Positions 25,520 to 33,413 are shown, counted from the stretch's first letter. The stretch: DNA of 33,413 nt from Elusimicrobiota bacterium (GCA_003153935.1 PMCA01000011.1:34499-67911), one strand, 5' to 3'. Numbers and translations are program-made. The notes: a model not told the origin generated them from the sequence alone.

Positions 25520-25803
25520 TCAATGACCTTTTTTACCTTATAGAATCCTTCCGCCTGTTCCGGGGCGTTGGCCAGCATTTCCTCCCGGGAGAGACTGGGC
25601 TGAACCTTATCTTCGCGCCAGACATTGTTCAACGGGAGCACATGGCTGGTTGGTTCCACGTTTTTGGTATCCAAACTGTTCAACTTGTCCATATATTGCA
25701 ATATGGAATCAAGCTGAGCGGTCATTTTCTCTTTTTCCGCTTCGCTTAGCGCCAACCTGGCCAGTCTCGCCACATATTCCACTTCTTTTTTGGTTATTTT
25801 CAT
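25516..25803 (-). CDS. gatC: Aspartyl/glutamyl-tRNA amidotransferase subunit C
   Basis: GatC is a small protein that wraps around GatA and GatB and stabilises the complex. From the ATG at 25803 it has 95 residues: ITKKEVEYVARLARLALSEAEKEKMTAQLDSILQYM, NVEPTSHVLPLNNVWREDKV and the C-terminal [11 protein letters not shown], all typical. A longer reading frame extends upstream, but this ATG matches the family start and has AGGGA upstream. The stop of pcrA lies 16 bases before it. An extended -10 element (TGATATAAT) ends 10 bases before the ATG. Confidence 0.96.
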   Translation of the reverse strand: MKITKKEVEYVARLARLALSEAEKEKMTAQLDSILQYMDKLNSLDTKNVEPTSHVLPLNNVWREDKVQPSLSREEMLANAPEQAEGFYKVKKVIE

Positions 25804-25813
25804 ATTAGTCCCT

Positions 25814-25822
25814 ATTATATCA
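25814..25822 (-). promoter_or_regulatory. Possible extended -10 promoter for gatC
   Basis: On the minus strand TGATATAAT combines the TGn extension with a perfect -10 box, starting within the pcrA stop codon. The -35 region is poor. A start about 7 bases downstream would leave a leader of only 3-4 bases before the gatC ATG. Confidence 0.35.
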
Positions 25823-27979
25823 CAATTTCTTGAGATTTGCAGCCTTAACCAGGAGTTTTTTGCGCCCGGAACGGTCAAAATCCACTATAACCTTCTGGTC
25901 GCTGCCGGAACCGGAAACCTCCACTATCGAGCCCTCTCCGAACACTTCATGCGCGATGCGCTGGCCGCGCCTGAACCCGTTGGTTTCCGGTACGGACTGC
26001 ATGGGGAATGGCTGGCTGTTATCTGTGAAAGATTCCTGGGCCGGGTTCTCCGCCAGCTCCGCTTCCAGGATAAACCGGGATGGTATATTCCATCTCCGGA
26101 CCCCGTTCATCCGTCGTTCTGCGGCGCTGGTCAAGACCAGTCTTTTTTTGGCCCTGGTCATGCCCACGTAACAAAGTCTTCTCTCCTCTTCCAGTTCTAT
26201 CTCCGATTCAATGGAGTTTATATGCGGCAGCAAGCCCTCTTCCAGCCCCACCATGAAAACATGATTGAATTCCAGTCCTTTGGCCAGATGCAGGGTCATC
26301 AGGGTTACATAATTTTTTTCCTGCTGCCAGGTATCAAGATCGGAGATGAGAGCGATCTGTTCCAGGTAAGCTTCCAGGGTTTTATTCTCGCTTTGTTCCT
26401 CAAATTCCTTAATAGCGGAGATGAGTTCCTTCACGTTCTCGACACGGCCCTCGCCTTCGTCGGTGCCGTCCTCCAGGCTCTTAATATACCCGGATTCTTC
26501 GATAACCTTAATAGCCAGCTCGCTGGCGGATAGGACGGACTTATCCCTGCGCCATTCATCTATCTTCTGCAGGAACTGTTTTATGACCGTCCGCACTCTA
26601 TCTTTCAAACCCTCTACCAGGTCCGCCTGGTGCAAAACATCGACTAAACCGCGCTCCTGTTTCTGTCCATACTTTTCTATCAGGTCCAGGCTGGTCTTGC
26701 CGATACCACGGTTAGGGATGTTGATTATCCTCTGTAAATTGAGCGAATCCTGCGAATTGATGATCACCCGCAAGTAAGCCAAGATGTCTTTGACTTCACG
26801 GCGTTCATAAAACCGCTGGCCGCCGACTATCATATGGGGCAGGTTCGCCCGCCGGAACGCGTCCTCCAGTACCCGGGACTGGGCGTTGGTGCGGTAAAAC
26901 ACGGCTATCTCCCGCGGCATGATGTCTTCGCGGACCAGCCGGCCGATCTCCCCGGCGATAAAATTGGCTTCCTCGATCTCGTTGGCTACCTGGTAAAAAT
27001 TGACCGGGTCACCCTTGCTGTTATCGGTCCAGAGTTCCTTATCTTTACGATAGCGGTTGTTCTGGATAACTTTGTGGGCGGATTCTAAAATATTTTCGGT
27101 GGAGCGGTAATTCTGCTCCAGCTTGATCACCAGGCACTGCTGGTAATCCTTCTCAAAGTCGAGGATGTTACGGATATCAGCGCCGCGGAACATATAGATG
27201 CTCTGGTCCTCGTCACCTACCACGCAGATGTTCTTGTGGGTATGCGCCAGCATCTTGGTCAGGATATATTGCGCGTGGTTCGTATCCTGGTATTCGTCCA
27301 CCATCAGGTACTGAAAACGGTCCTGGTATTGTTTCAGGACTTCCGGCTGCTTTTGCCAAAGCTGCACGGTCAGCATGATCAGGTCGCCAAAATCCAGCGC
27401 GTTATTGCTTTTTAATTTGGCCTGGTATCTTCTGTAAATCTCTCCGATAACCTGGCGGAAATTGCTCTGGCTGGCGCTGGCGTAGATCTGGTAGGACTCA
27501 TGGTCCAGCAAGTCGTCTTTGGCTTTGTCAATAATACTCGCAATCTCCCGGGGTCGGGACTTTTTCTCATCCAGGTTCATTTCCCGTAGGCACTGCTTTA
27601 TCAGGCGCAGGGAATCATCATCGTCATATATGACGAAACTTCGTTGATAGCCCAGTTTTTCTATATCCTGGCGCAGCACGCGGACGCAGAATGAATGATA
27701 GGTAGAGACCAAGGGCGCCGCCTGGTGAGCCTGGCCGGAAGATTCCTGGAGCAGTTTATGAACCCTAACCCGCATCTCTTCCGCGGCTTTGTTGGTAAAG
27801 GTTACGGCCAGGATATTCCAGCTGGGAATGCCCTGGGCCAATAAATAAGCCACACGGTAGGTGATCACCCGCGTCTTGCCGCTGCCGGCGCCGGCTATGA
27901 TCAATAGCGGTCCATCGACGTGCTGGACCGCTTTACGCTGCTGCTCATTGAGTTGCGCTAATAACTGCTCCGTGTTCAT
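25820..27979 (-). CDS. pcrA: UvrD/PcrA-family DNA helicase
   Basis: A superfamily 1A 3'-5' DNA helicase for repair and clearing of replication or transcription conflicts. The 719 residues include motif I GAGSGKT (about 30-36), motif Ia VTFTNKAAEEM, motif II DEYQDTN, motif III VGDEDQSIYMFRGAD, motif IV QNYRSTENIL, motif V LMTLHLAKGLEF and motif VI YVGMTRAKKRL. The last 50 residues form a Tudor-like module (GQRIAHEVFGEGSIVEV) as in PcrA, which contacts RNA polymerase. It begins 19 bases after the chemotaxis terminator and leads the gat operon. Confidence 0.96.
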   Translation of the reverse strand: MNTEQLLAQLNEQQRKAVQHVDGPLLIIAGAGSGKTRVITYRVAYLLAQGIPSWNILAVTFTNKAAEEMRVRVHKLLQESSGQAHQAAPLVSTYHSFCVRVLRQDIEKLGYQRSFVIYDDDDSLRLIKQCLREMNLDEKKSRPREIASIIDKAKDDLLDHESYQIYASASQSNFRQVIGEIYRRYQAKLKSNNALDFGDLIMLTVQLWQKQPEVLKQYQDRFQYLMVDEYQDTNHAQYILTKMLAHTHKNICVVGDEDQSIYMFRGADIRNILDFEKDYQQCLVIKLEQNYRSTENILESAHKVIQNNRYRKDKELWTDNSKGDPVNFYQVANEIEEANFIAGEIGRLVREDIMPREIAVFYRTNAQSRVLEDAFRRANLPHMIVGGQRFYERREVKDILAYLRVIINSQDSLNLQRIINIPNRGIGKTSLDLIEKYGQKQERGLVDVLHQADLVEGLKDRVRTVIKQFLQKIDEWRRDKSVLSASELAIKVIEESGYIKSLEDGTDEGEGRVENVKELISAIKEFEEQSENKTLEAYLEQIALISDLDTWQQEKNYVTLMTLHLAKGLEFNHVFMVGLEEGLLPHINSIESEIELEEERRLCYVGMTRAKKRLVLTSAAERRMNGVRRWNIPSRFILEAELAENPAQESFTDNSQPFPMQSVPETNGFRRGQRIAHEVFGEGSIVEVSGSGSDQKVIVDFDRSGRKKLLVKAANLKKL

Positions 27980-27997
27980 AACGAGACTTTATCCTTC

Positions 27998-28044
27998 AAT
28001 AAAAAAATAACAGGCCAATCCTTAAAGTTGCAGAGATCAGCCTG
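27998..28044 (-). terminator. Intrinsic terminator of the chemotaxis operon
   Basis: On the minus strand the stem CAGGCTGATC / GATTGGCCTG (10 bp including two G-U pairs, 14-base loop) is followed by TTATTTTTTTATTG. It lies 20 bases after the CheY-like stop and ends 19 bases before pcrA. Confidence 0.88.
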
Positions 28045-28064
28045 GTAAAGTATTCCAGTAATTG

Positions 28065-28454
28065 CTATTTCGCGTTCTTGGCTTGCAATAGCTCTCTTAC
28101 CTTCGCAACTAGATCATCTAACTCAAAGGGCTTCCCCATGTAGACATTCGCGCCTGCCTGCCGCCCCTTTTCCTCATCATCCTCGTTCACCCGGGCGGTC
28201 AGCATGATAATAGGAATATTGCTGTATTTTTCATCGCTTTTCAGGAGCTTGCATACTTCGTAACCGTTCATTTTGGGCAGCATTAGGTCCAGCACCATCA
28301 GGTCAGGGAGTTCGCTTTTGGCCTTGTTAAGCGCTTTTTCACCATCATCAGCCGTGATGACTTCAAAACCACTATCCTTTAAAATAGTCTCTATAATTTC
28401 CAGTATGAAGGGTGAATCATCCACTACCAGGATCTTTGCGTTTTTTTCCATCAT
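28065..28454 (-). CDS. cheY: CheY-like single-domain response regulator
   Basis: A 129-residue stand-alone receiver domain. The acidic pocket is Asp12-Asp13, the phosphoacceptor is Asp56 (LMVLDLMLP), the switch threonine is Thr86 (IMLTARV) and the conserved lysine is Lys108 (GKPFEL). All are present, so it should accept phosphate from CheA. There is no output domain. As the last gene of the cheA operon with CheC and CheD it is the likely motor- or pilus-directed CheY. The ATG is followed by MEKNAKILVVDDS. It resembles the receivers of twitching-motility systems as much as flagellar CheY, and the target is not given by the sequence. Confidence 0.9.
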   Translation of the reverse strand: MMEKNAKILVVDDSPFILEIIETILKDSGFEVITADDGEKALNKAKSELPDLMVLDLMLPKMNGYEVCKLLKSDEKYSNIPIIMLTARVNEDDEEKGRQAGANVYMGKPFELDDLVAKVRELLQAKNAK

Positions 28455-28483
28455 CTTCCCCCTGCTCCCCGATATTACGAATG

Positions 28484-28969
28484 TTATAACCGGTTAACCC
28501 CGTACTTTATCGACTTGACCGTTACTTCGCCATTATCCAGATTGAACTCTACGCTCTTGCCGCAGTCCCCGCCGGTATCTTCGGCGACGATACGGATATT
28601 CTCTTTGCTCAGGATGTCTTTAGTGGCCTGCACGTTCCGCTGGCCGATATTGCCGAGCGGTTCCGCCAGCACATTGGCGAACATTTGCGCGCCGCCTACT
28701 ATTTTCGCCCAGGTGGTGGTTTTTAATGCCCCGAGTTGTTTCATCATGCCCAGCATTTCCGGCACCGCGGTGTCGGCGAATTTGGCCGGATTGGAGCGGA
28801 TCTTGGAAAAAGCGGTGCTGGGCAGCATGATGTGGGCCAAGCCGCCCACCTTATGCACTGAATCATACAAAATAATTGCAACACAGGAACCCAACGCATT
28901 TGTAATTATTTTATTTGGCGCAGTACTGACTTTTAAGTCGGCTATTCCTACCTTAATCTGTTCGTCCAT
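28484..28969 (-). CDS. cheD: Chemoreceptor glutamine deamidase CheD
   Basis: CheD deamidates glutamines on chemoreceptors and is held and controlled by CheC. The 161-residue protein has the catalytic cysteine in ALGSCVAI (about Cys31), the catalytic histidine in GGLAHIMLP (about His48) and a threonine/serine position in KIVGGAQMF. The C-terminal GNIGQRN and VAEDTGGDCGKSVEF blocks are typical. The ATG has GGGAGA upstream. It follows a CheC gene by about 20 bases, which fits the known CheC-CheD partnership. Confidence 0.95.
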   Translation of the reverse strand: MDEQIKVGIADLKVSTAPNKIITNALGSCVAIILYDSVHKVGGLAHIMLPSTAFSKIRSNPAKFADTAVPEMLGMMKQLGALKTTTWAKIVGGAQMFANVLAEPLGNIGQRNVQATKDILSKENIRIVAEDTGGDCGKSVEFNLDNGEVTVKSIKYGVNRL

Positions 28970-28989
28970 TATATCTCCCTTAATATTTA

Positions 28990-29604
28990 TCAGCCCACGC
29001 CCAGGGAAGTGAGGATAACTTCCAGAGATTGCGGGTCCGGTAGTAATAAGAAACTGCCATCGATCTTGTATTCGGCTTCGCTGAACTCCAGCTGTATGAT
29101 CATGGCGTATTCGGCGTTCTGGCTCAGGTTAATGATGATAAAATCGACTAAAGCTCCCAGCATATCCATGGCGTAATAGGGAATGGACGGGATGATCTCC
29201 TTGTTGGTCAGAGCCGAAAGCGCCGTCAGGCAGGACCCGGCCAGGATCGTCCCGGTCTCCTTGATAGCAGACTGGTCCATTTCATTCAAAACCTTGGTGG
29301 TGCCGGCCGGCCGGTTCATCAGGATATCCGCCAGGGTCAGCGCTGTTTCCTGGCTGAAAAAGAACAGGATATTGCCGCTGATCTGGCCCTGCATCTGCAG
29401 GTAAACGCCGACAACCATTTTCTCGGCGCCGCCGAATTCCTGGGGCACTTCGTCCAATGGGACGACTTTCGCTTCCGGCACGCTGATCCAGACCTTCTTT
29501 CTCAACAACTCCGACAGCGCGGTATCGGCGTGCGAAGCACCGATGTTCCCGATCTCTTTTAACGCATCCAGTTGGAAAGGTGTTAAATTTTTAAGATCAA
29601 TCAT
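28990..29604 (-). CDS. cheC: CheC-family phosphatase (one intact active site)
   Basis: CheC removes phosphate from CheY-P and binds CheD. The 204-residue protein has two homologous active-site helices. The first, LDALKEIGNIGA, keeps the ExxN pair (Glu17, Asn20). The second, IKETGTILAG, keeps Glu116 but has Thr119 in the Asn position. Hydrophobic C-terminal strands complete the fold. A TTG at 29616 is in frame, but ATG at 29604 has GGAG six bases upstream and matches the family start. It overlaps the stop of the upstream CheC paralog by 8 bases, suggesting coupled translation and perhaps a heterodimer. Confidence 0.88.
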   Translation of the reverse strand: MIDLKNLTPFQLDALKEIGNIGASHADTALSELLRKKVWISVPEAKVVPLDEVPQEFGGAEKMVVGVYLQMQGQISGNILFFFSQETALTLADILMNRPAGTTKVLNEMDQSAIKETGTILAGSCLTALSALTNKEIIPSIPYYAMDMLGALVDFIIINLSQNAEYAMIIQLEFSEAEYKIDGSFLLLPDPQSLEVILTSLGVG

Positions 29605-30223
29605 TTTCCACTCCAATCGCTTTTAATATTAACTTTAACGAACCGGGATTAGGCATAAGGAAAAAATGTCCGCTGACTTTTGTCTGTTTCTCGACGAACT
29701 TCACTTCAATAACGATGGCGTATTCCACTTCCTGGCTCAGGTCGATCAGGATAAAATCGATGATCGCGCCGACCATGTCCAGGGTCAAGCTGGGAACGCG
29801 CGGTATTATGGTAACTTTGACCATCTTGGACAGCGCGGTCAAAAAAGCCCCGGTGACGATCATGCCGGTTTCCTTCAGCAGGGACCGGCTCATCCCAGTC
29901 AATATCCTGGTGGTGCCGATCTTTTTGCCCATCAGGATATCGGTGAGAGCGAAAGAACTGTCGCGCGGGAAAGTTAATAGTACGCTGCCGAACACGTCGC
30001 CCAGCAACCGGGTGTATATGCCCGCTACCAGGTTCTCCGGACCGCCCATGAAGGAAGTGACGTCTTTTATCGGCACTACCCGTATGTGCGGAACGGTCAT
30101 CATGACTTTCCGGTTCAACATTTGCGACAGGGCGGTGGCGGCATTGCCCGCACCGATAGAACTGACTTCCTTCAGCGCGTCCAGTTGCCGTTCCGATAAT
30201 TTCAACACATCGATTTCGGCCAT
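29597..30223 (-). CDS. CheC-family protein with altered active sites
   Basis: A 208-residue paralog of the next gene. The fold signature is clear (LDALKEVSSIGAGNAATALSQML and LLKETGMIVTGAFLTALSKM), but the asparagine of the ExxN phosphatase pair is replaced at both sites: Ser22 after Glu19 and Met121 after Glu118. It therefore probably has weak or no CheY-P phosphatase activity, and may act as a scaffold, CheD ligand or CheY-P sensor. The ATG has AGGGAGA upstream. It starts 9 bases after the FtsA-like gene and overlaps the second CheC gene. Confidence 0.86.
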   Translation of the reverse strand: MAEIDVLKLSERQLDALKEVSSIGAGNAATALSQMLNRKVMMTVPHIRVVPIKDVTSFMGGPENLVAGIYTRLLGDVFGSVLLTFPRDSSFALTDILMGKKIGTTRILTGMSRSLLKETGMIVTGAFLTALSKMVKVTIIPRVPSLTLDMVGAIIDFILIDLSQEVEYAIVIEVKFVEKQTKVSGHFFLMPNPGSLKLILKAIGVEND

Positions 30224-30232
30224 TTATTCTCC

Positions 30233-32371
30233 CTATTCAAAAAACAATTGTACTTCGGCGCCCTGGCTTAATCCGGTGGTAAAACTGGCAGCTCTGCCGT
30301 TGATCAACATTTTTAATTTCTTGCCGGGATTTTGTTCCACGTTCAACGGGACATAGCGCAACAGGTCCACCATGATAAGCTCGGCGTCTTTCCCCGGCGC
30401 GGTCCGTATATCGGCGCCGCTGATAAGAAATTCATCCGCTGACACTTCCTGCCCATTCATGAAATATTTGCCACGTTGGCCTTCGATATTATATTCTTGA
30501 CCGTTGATCCGGAGCTGAACCCCGTGTCCCGCCGGGGGCGCCGGCACCACTTCTTTTATCTTATAATGCCGTGAGGCGTTGGTATCATAGCTGATTATAT
30601 CCGTATCCTTGAGATGGGCATCCAGGCTCGCTTCCTGCCCGTTCACATATAGATGGAAACTTTGCTGGGTAATTATCCGGGGCTCCCCGTCTATGGTAAC
30701 CACGATATTGCGCTCTTCGGCCTGGTCCAGTCGGCACCGCTGCTTTAATAATTCGCGCAGGGTCATCTCCGGTTTAATGGTGATCTTGGCCAGGTCCACG
30801 ATCTCTGTTTCCAGGTCTGCCAACTGGTCATTCATGTATATCGCTGGGCCTAGCGGCACGGCTTGATCGTTCAAAATTACCTTCTTGCTGGTCCGTAAAC
30901 CGATAAAATCCATGATCCTGGCCCGGCCGTCTTCTCCGTCCCTGGCTTCGCTGCAGGAGATTACATCTTTATCCGTAATGTGGTCGTCCAGGCCCGCCAC
31001 ATTGCCATTCAAAAGAATGTTGGCTGGCTGCCCGAGCGTGCCCGGGATGATCCTGATCTCGCCGTCCAACTCAAAGGTCTTGGCCAATCCGGGCCGAGAG
31101 TGCATTTTCTTGGTGCCGATGCCGCTAGCCACCAGGGCGGAAAGAACATTTAATTTCTGGTTAATATTCAGCAGGTGTATCCTCTTGCCGTTCACCATCA
31201 CATTAACGAACTGCAGCCCCTGCTGCTCCGCGGCCACGGTAACGATACCTAAAGGAGTTATGGCTTCGGGCCCGGTCAACTGGCCGGTATCGTTACTGAT
31301 GCCCCTGATCAACTCCGGTCCCCTAATACCTACTCTTTCCCTGGCCAAGCCGATCTGCTGCGCTATTTTTTCCTGCAGCAACGGCGTTAAGCTGCCGCCG
31401 CCGACGCATACTACCGCGCTGGGCCGGGTTTTATTAAGGACCATTATCTCGTCCACTATTTTGGCCGCCAGGTCGGTGATCGCCGGACTGAGGTCCGTCA
31501 ACACCTGCAGCGTGGAGAGGTTCCAATTCTTGCCAAAGATATCGCTGAACTCCGCCTGGGCCTGGGTAGTCAGTAATTTTTTCACTCTTTCGCCCACATA
31601 AAAGTCCAGCAGGTACAATTCCGCTAATTTTTCCGTGATCTCGTCGCCGGCATGAGGCACCATGCCATACGCGACCACGCTGCCGCCGCTGGTAATGGCG
31701 ATATCACTGGTTCCCGCGCCGATATCCACCAGAGCCAAGTTAAGACGACGCATATCCTGCGGGATAATAGCGTTGATCGCCGCTATCGGCTCCAAAGTTA
31801 GCGCCGAAACTTCCAGGCCAACCTTTTTTAATACTGTAAACATGCTTTCCAGCACTACGCGCGGCAAAAAGGTGGCAATTATATCTACCTTAATCTCCCG
31901 GGCCTTCTGGCTGACCAGGTTATCCATTTTTTCATTATCCAGATAATAATTGACCACACTGTAGCCCACGCAATAATAGTCCGTGGACAGGTCCTGGCCC
32001 TGGGCATTGTTCAGGCCGCCTAACACTTGCTGTACCGCCGCCAGCTCCAAGTCCAGTACTTCCGCCGCGGTTATTTCATTTTCAAACGCCAGGGTCTTAA
32101 TAGCCGTGCCGCGCAGGGTTTTAAGCGCCCGGCCGGCTACGGCCACGGCGGCTTTCTCTAATTTTTCACCGAGACGACTCTCCAGGGCCTGCTTGATCTC
32201 CCCGATCACTTCCGCCACTTTTTCCACGTCATGGATCTGGCCGGCCAGCATGGCCCGGGTCTGGTGTTCACGGACTTCGCAATCCGTTATGCGCAGCACG
32301 CCGTTCTCCGGTTGCGCGATCAGTCCGGCTACTTTTCTGGTACCTATATCCAAAGCAAAAATTTTGCTCAT
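30233..32371 (-). CDS. FtsA/PilM-like actin-fold ATPase with C-terminal beta-rich repeats
   Basis: A 712-residue protein. The first 380 or so residues are an FtsA-type actin-fold ATPase: phosphate-1 DIGTRKV (about 8-14), an SHS2-like insertion including VAVAGRALKTLRG, phosphate-2 DIGAGTSD (about 216-223), the adenosine motif VGGGS (about 323-327) and ITPLGIVTVA. From about 390 to the end, at least five segments repeat a pattern of hydrophobic residues, then NG, then about seven residues, then L and D-x-I (for example LYVNGQEASLDAHLKDTDIIS and LRINGQEYNIEG). I read these as small beta-grasp-like modules. The usual C-terminal membrane helix of FtsA is not seen. A GTG at 32377 is in frame, but ATG at 32371 has better spacing to AGGG. 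It lies between cheA and cheC. Confidence 0.82.
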   Translation of the reverse strand: MSKIFALDIGTRKVAGLIAQPENGVLRITDCEVREHQTRAMLAGQIHDVEKVAEVIGEIKQALESRLGEKLEKAAVAVAGRALKTLRGTAIKTLAFENEITAAEVLDLELAAVQQVLGGLNNAQGQDLSTDYYCVGYSVVNYYLDNEKMDNLVSQKAREIKVDIIATFLPRVVLESMFTVLKKVGLEVSALTLEPIAAINAIIPQDMRRLNLALVDIGAGTSDIAITSGGSVVAYGMVPHAGDEITEKLAELYLLDFYVGERVKKLLTTQAQAEFSDIFGKNWNLSTLQVLTDLSPAITDLAAKIVDEIMVLNKTRPSAVVCVGGGSLTPLLQEKIAQQIGLARERVGIRGPELIRGISNDTGQLTGPEAITPLGIVTVAAEQQGLQFVNVMVNGKRIHLLNINQKLNVLSALVASGIGTKKMHSRPGLAKTFELDGEIRIIPGTLGQPANILLNGNVAGLDDHITDKDVISCSEARDGEDGRARIMDFIGLRTSKKVILNDQAVPLGPAIYMNDQLADLETEIVDLAKITIKPEMTLRELLKQRCRLDQAEERNIVVTIDGEPRIITQQSFHLYVNGQEASLDAHLKDTDIISYDTNASRHYKIKEVVPAPPAGHGVQLRINGQEYNIEGQRGKYFMNGQEVSADEFLISGADIRTAPGKDAELIMVDLLRYVPLNVEQNPGKKLKMLINGRAASFTTGLSQGAEVQLFFE

Positions 32372-32378
32372 ATTCACC

Positions 32379-33413
32379 CTACATTATTCCCGCAATATCG
32401 ACTATTAATACCACCCGGCCGTCGCCAAGGATGGTCGCGCCGCTGATGCCCTTGGTCCGTTTCAGGATACCGCCCAGGGTCTTGATCACTATTTCTTCGC
32501 GGCTGTACAAAGAATCAACTATTATCCCTATTCGTTTATCGCCGACTTCTACTTCCACTATATAAGTTTCCTCGGTTGTGTTCAGGTCCAATCTAGGCAG
32601 CCCAAATACTTCCCTTAAGCTCACCAGCGGCAAGATCTCCTCGCGCACCCTGATGACTTCCCTTTTTTCAATGGTCTTGATCTGCGAGGGACTGATGGAA
32701 ATTATCTCGGTAATATTGGAAAGAGGTATAGCGTAAACCTCTTCGATCACCTTCACCAGCAAAGCCTGGATGATCGCCAGGGTCAAGGGCAGCTTGATGA
32801 CGAAACTGGAGCCCTTTCCCTTTTTGGTCTCAATCGTCAAAGAACCGTTAAAGGCCTCTACCTTAGTCTTAACCACATCCATGCCTACGCCGCGCCCACT
32901 GATATCGGTAATTTCCGCCGCGGTGGAGAAGCTGGGCTCGCAGATCAGCATGAGCATTTCATTTTCGGTCATGGCCGCCATTTTTTCTTTGGTGAGCATG
33001 CCCTTTTCAATGGCTTTTTCCGCTATTTCATGAGGGTCCATACCCTTGCCGTCATCGGTCAGCTCAATGCGCACATACCCTTTTTCGCGACGGGCTGACA
33101 AGCGGACATTGCCTTTTTCGCTTTTCCCATTCTTAATGCGCTCGGCCGGGACTTCAATCCCGTGATCAACGGCATTACGGATCAGGTGGATCAGCGGTTC
33201 GTTGATCTCATCCACTATCATCCGGTCCAACTCGATGTCCGAACCCTCGATCTCAAAATTTATCTCTTTATTTTTAAGTTTCGCCAGGTCCCTGACCACG
33301 CGAGGATAGCGGTCAAAGATGTGGGAAACTGGGATCATCCTGGTTTTAAGTACTTCTTCCTGCAAACTGCCGGTGATGCGTTCCAACTGTGTAAGGCTTT
33401 CGTTCAATTCATT
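32379..33413 (-). CDS. cheA: Chemotaxis histidine kinase CheA, 5'-truncated by window edge
   Basis: CheA autophosphorylates and passes phosphate to CheY and CheB. The visible 345 residues start inside the helical dimerisation domain (ESLTQLERITGSLQEEVLKTRMIPV). The ATP-binding domain has N box HLIRNAVDHGIE, G1 DDGKGMD, G2 GRGVGMDVV and GKGSSFVIKLPLTLAI, followed by a CheW-like receptor-coupling domain to the end (AIPLSNITEIISI, GRVVLIVDIAGIM). The phosphotransfer His domain and the true start lie outside the window. Reading is open to the edge. The stop is 7 bases before the FtsA-like gene. Confidence 0.96.
   Translation of the reverse strand, partial: NELNESLTQLERITGSLQEEVLKTRMIPVSHIFDRYPRVVRDLAKLKNKEINFEIEGSDIELDRMIVDEINEPLIHLIRNAVDHGIEVPAERIKNGKSEKGNVRLSARREKGYVRIELTDDGKGMDPHEIAEKAIEKGMLTKEKMAAMTENEMLMLICEPSFSTAAEITDISGRGVGMDVVKTKVEAFNGSLTIETKKGKGSSFVIKLPLTLAIIQALLVKVIEEVYAIPLSNITEIISISPSQIKTIEKREVIRVREEILPLVSLREVFGLPRLDLNTTEETYIVEVEVGDKRIGIIVDSLYSREEIVIKTLGGILKRTKGISGATILGDGRVVLIVDIAGIM

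Noticed and set aside
25790-26533. 247-codon plus-strand frame
   Set aside because: It is antisense to pcrA, with no recognisable domain and no ribosome binding site.
29604-29616. TTG start four codons upstream for the downstream CheC gene
   Set aside because: ATG at 29604 has GGAG at good spacing and matches the family N terminus.
30885-31601. 238-codon plus-strand frame
   Set aside because: It is antisense to the FtsA-like gene and is a compositional shadow.

Overview
This window looks like a chromosomal segment from an uncultured diderm bacterium. It has moderate GC content, and every gene I can support lies on the minus strand. Evidence for an outer membrane is a signal-peptide beta-barrel protein of the FadL/UPF0164 type with a C-terminal aromatic residue, and a secreted lamin-tail protein with a FlgD-like C-terminal domain. 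The gene content (GatCAB amidotransferase, CdaA, CheC/CheD chemotaxis, FlgD-like surface proteins, a cyanobacterial/clostridial-type GMP-pyrophosphorylase fused to a PGM-like domain) fits a candidate phylum such as Margulisbacteria or Omnitrophota. That placement is an inference; no 16S gene or marker-tree result is available here.

In minus-strand transcription order, starting from the right edge: (1) 33413-28065 is a chemotaxis operon: cheA (cut by the window edge), an FtsA/PilM-like ATPase with a C-terminal repeat region, two cheC paralogs, cheD and a CheY-like receiver, closed by a strong intrinsic terminator. (2) 27979-18571 is a long compact operon of housekeeping genes: pcrA, gatC, a cyclophilin-like gene, gatA, gatB, a DUF1805 gene, a RumA-type rRNA methyltransferase, pgi and a HAD phosphatase, again closed by a terminator. 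(3) 18570-18120 has no gene but contains two large palindromic or multi-hairpin elements. (4) 18119-16356 is a secreted lamin-tail/FlgD-like protein. (5) 16317-10361 is a PilZ gene with an apparently leaderless promoter, then sugar-phosphate and glycolytic genes (GMP-pyrophosphorylase/PGM-like fusion, phosphoglucomutase, enolase) and an FtsB/DivIC-like gene.

(6) 10357-10062 is a tRNA-Leu/tRNA-fMet unit with a clear promoter and terminator. (7) 10063-8408 is an outer-membrane protein and a second PilZ protein, driven by a perfect consensus sigma-70 promoter. (8) 8329-1 starts with a tRNA carrying anticodon CAU, followed by tilS, ftsH, folE, folP, cdaA, pdxJ and glmS (cut by the left edge).

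Working together, regions 5 and 2 supply sugar phosphates and activated mannose, with PilZ proteins suggesting c-di-GMP control of the cell surface. Regions 8 and 2 serve translation fidelity (TilS, GatCAB, rRNA methylation). Region 8 also couples folate and B6 synthesis, c-di-AMP signalling and cell-wall precursor supply. The least ordinary items are the CdaA protein carrying what looks like only the membrane anchor of its usual partner CdaR, the FtsA-like ATPase with beta-rich repeats inside a chemotaxis operon next to two CheC proteins missing active-site asparagines, the palindromic elements at 18155-18504, and inverted heptamer arrays in two intergenic gaps. No CRISPR array, transposase or prophage gene was seen.
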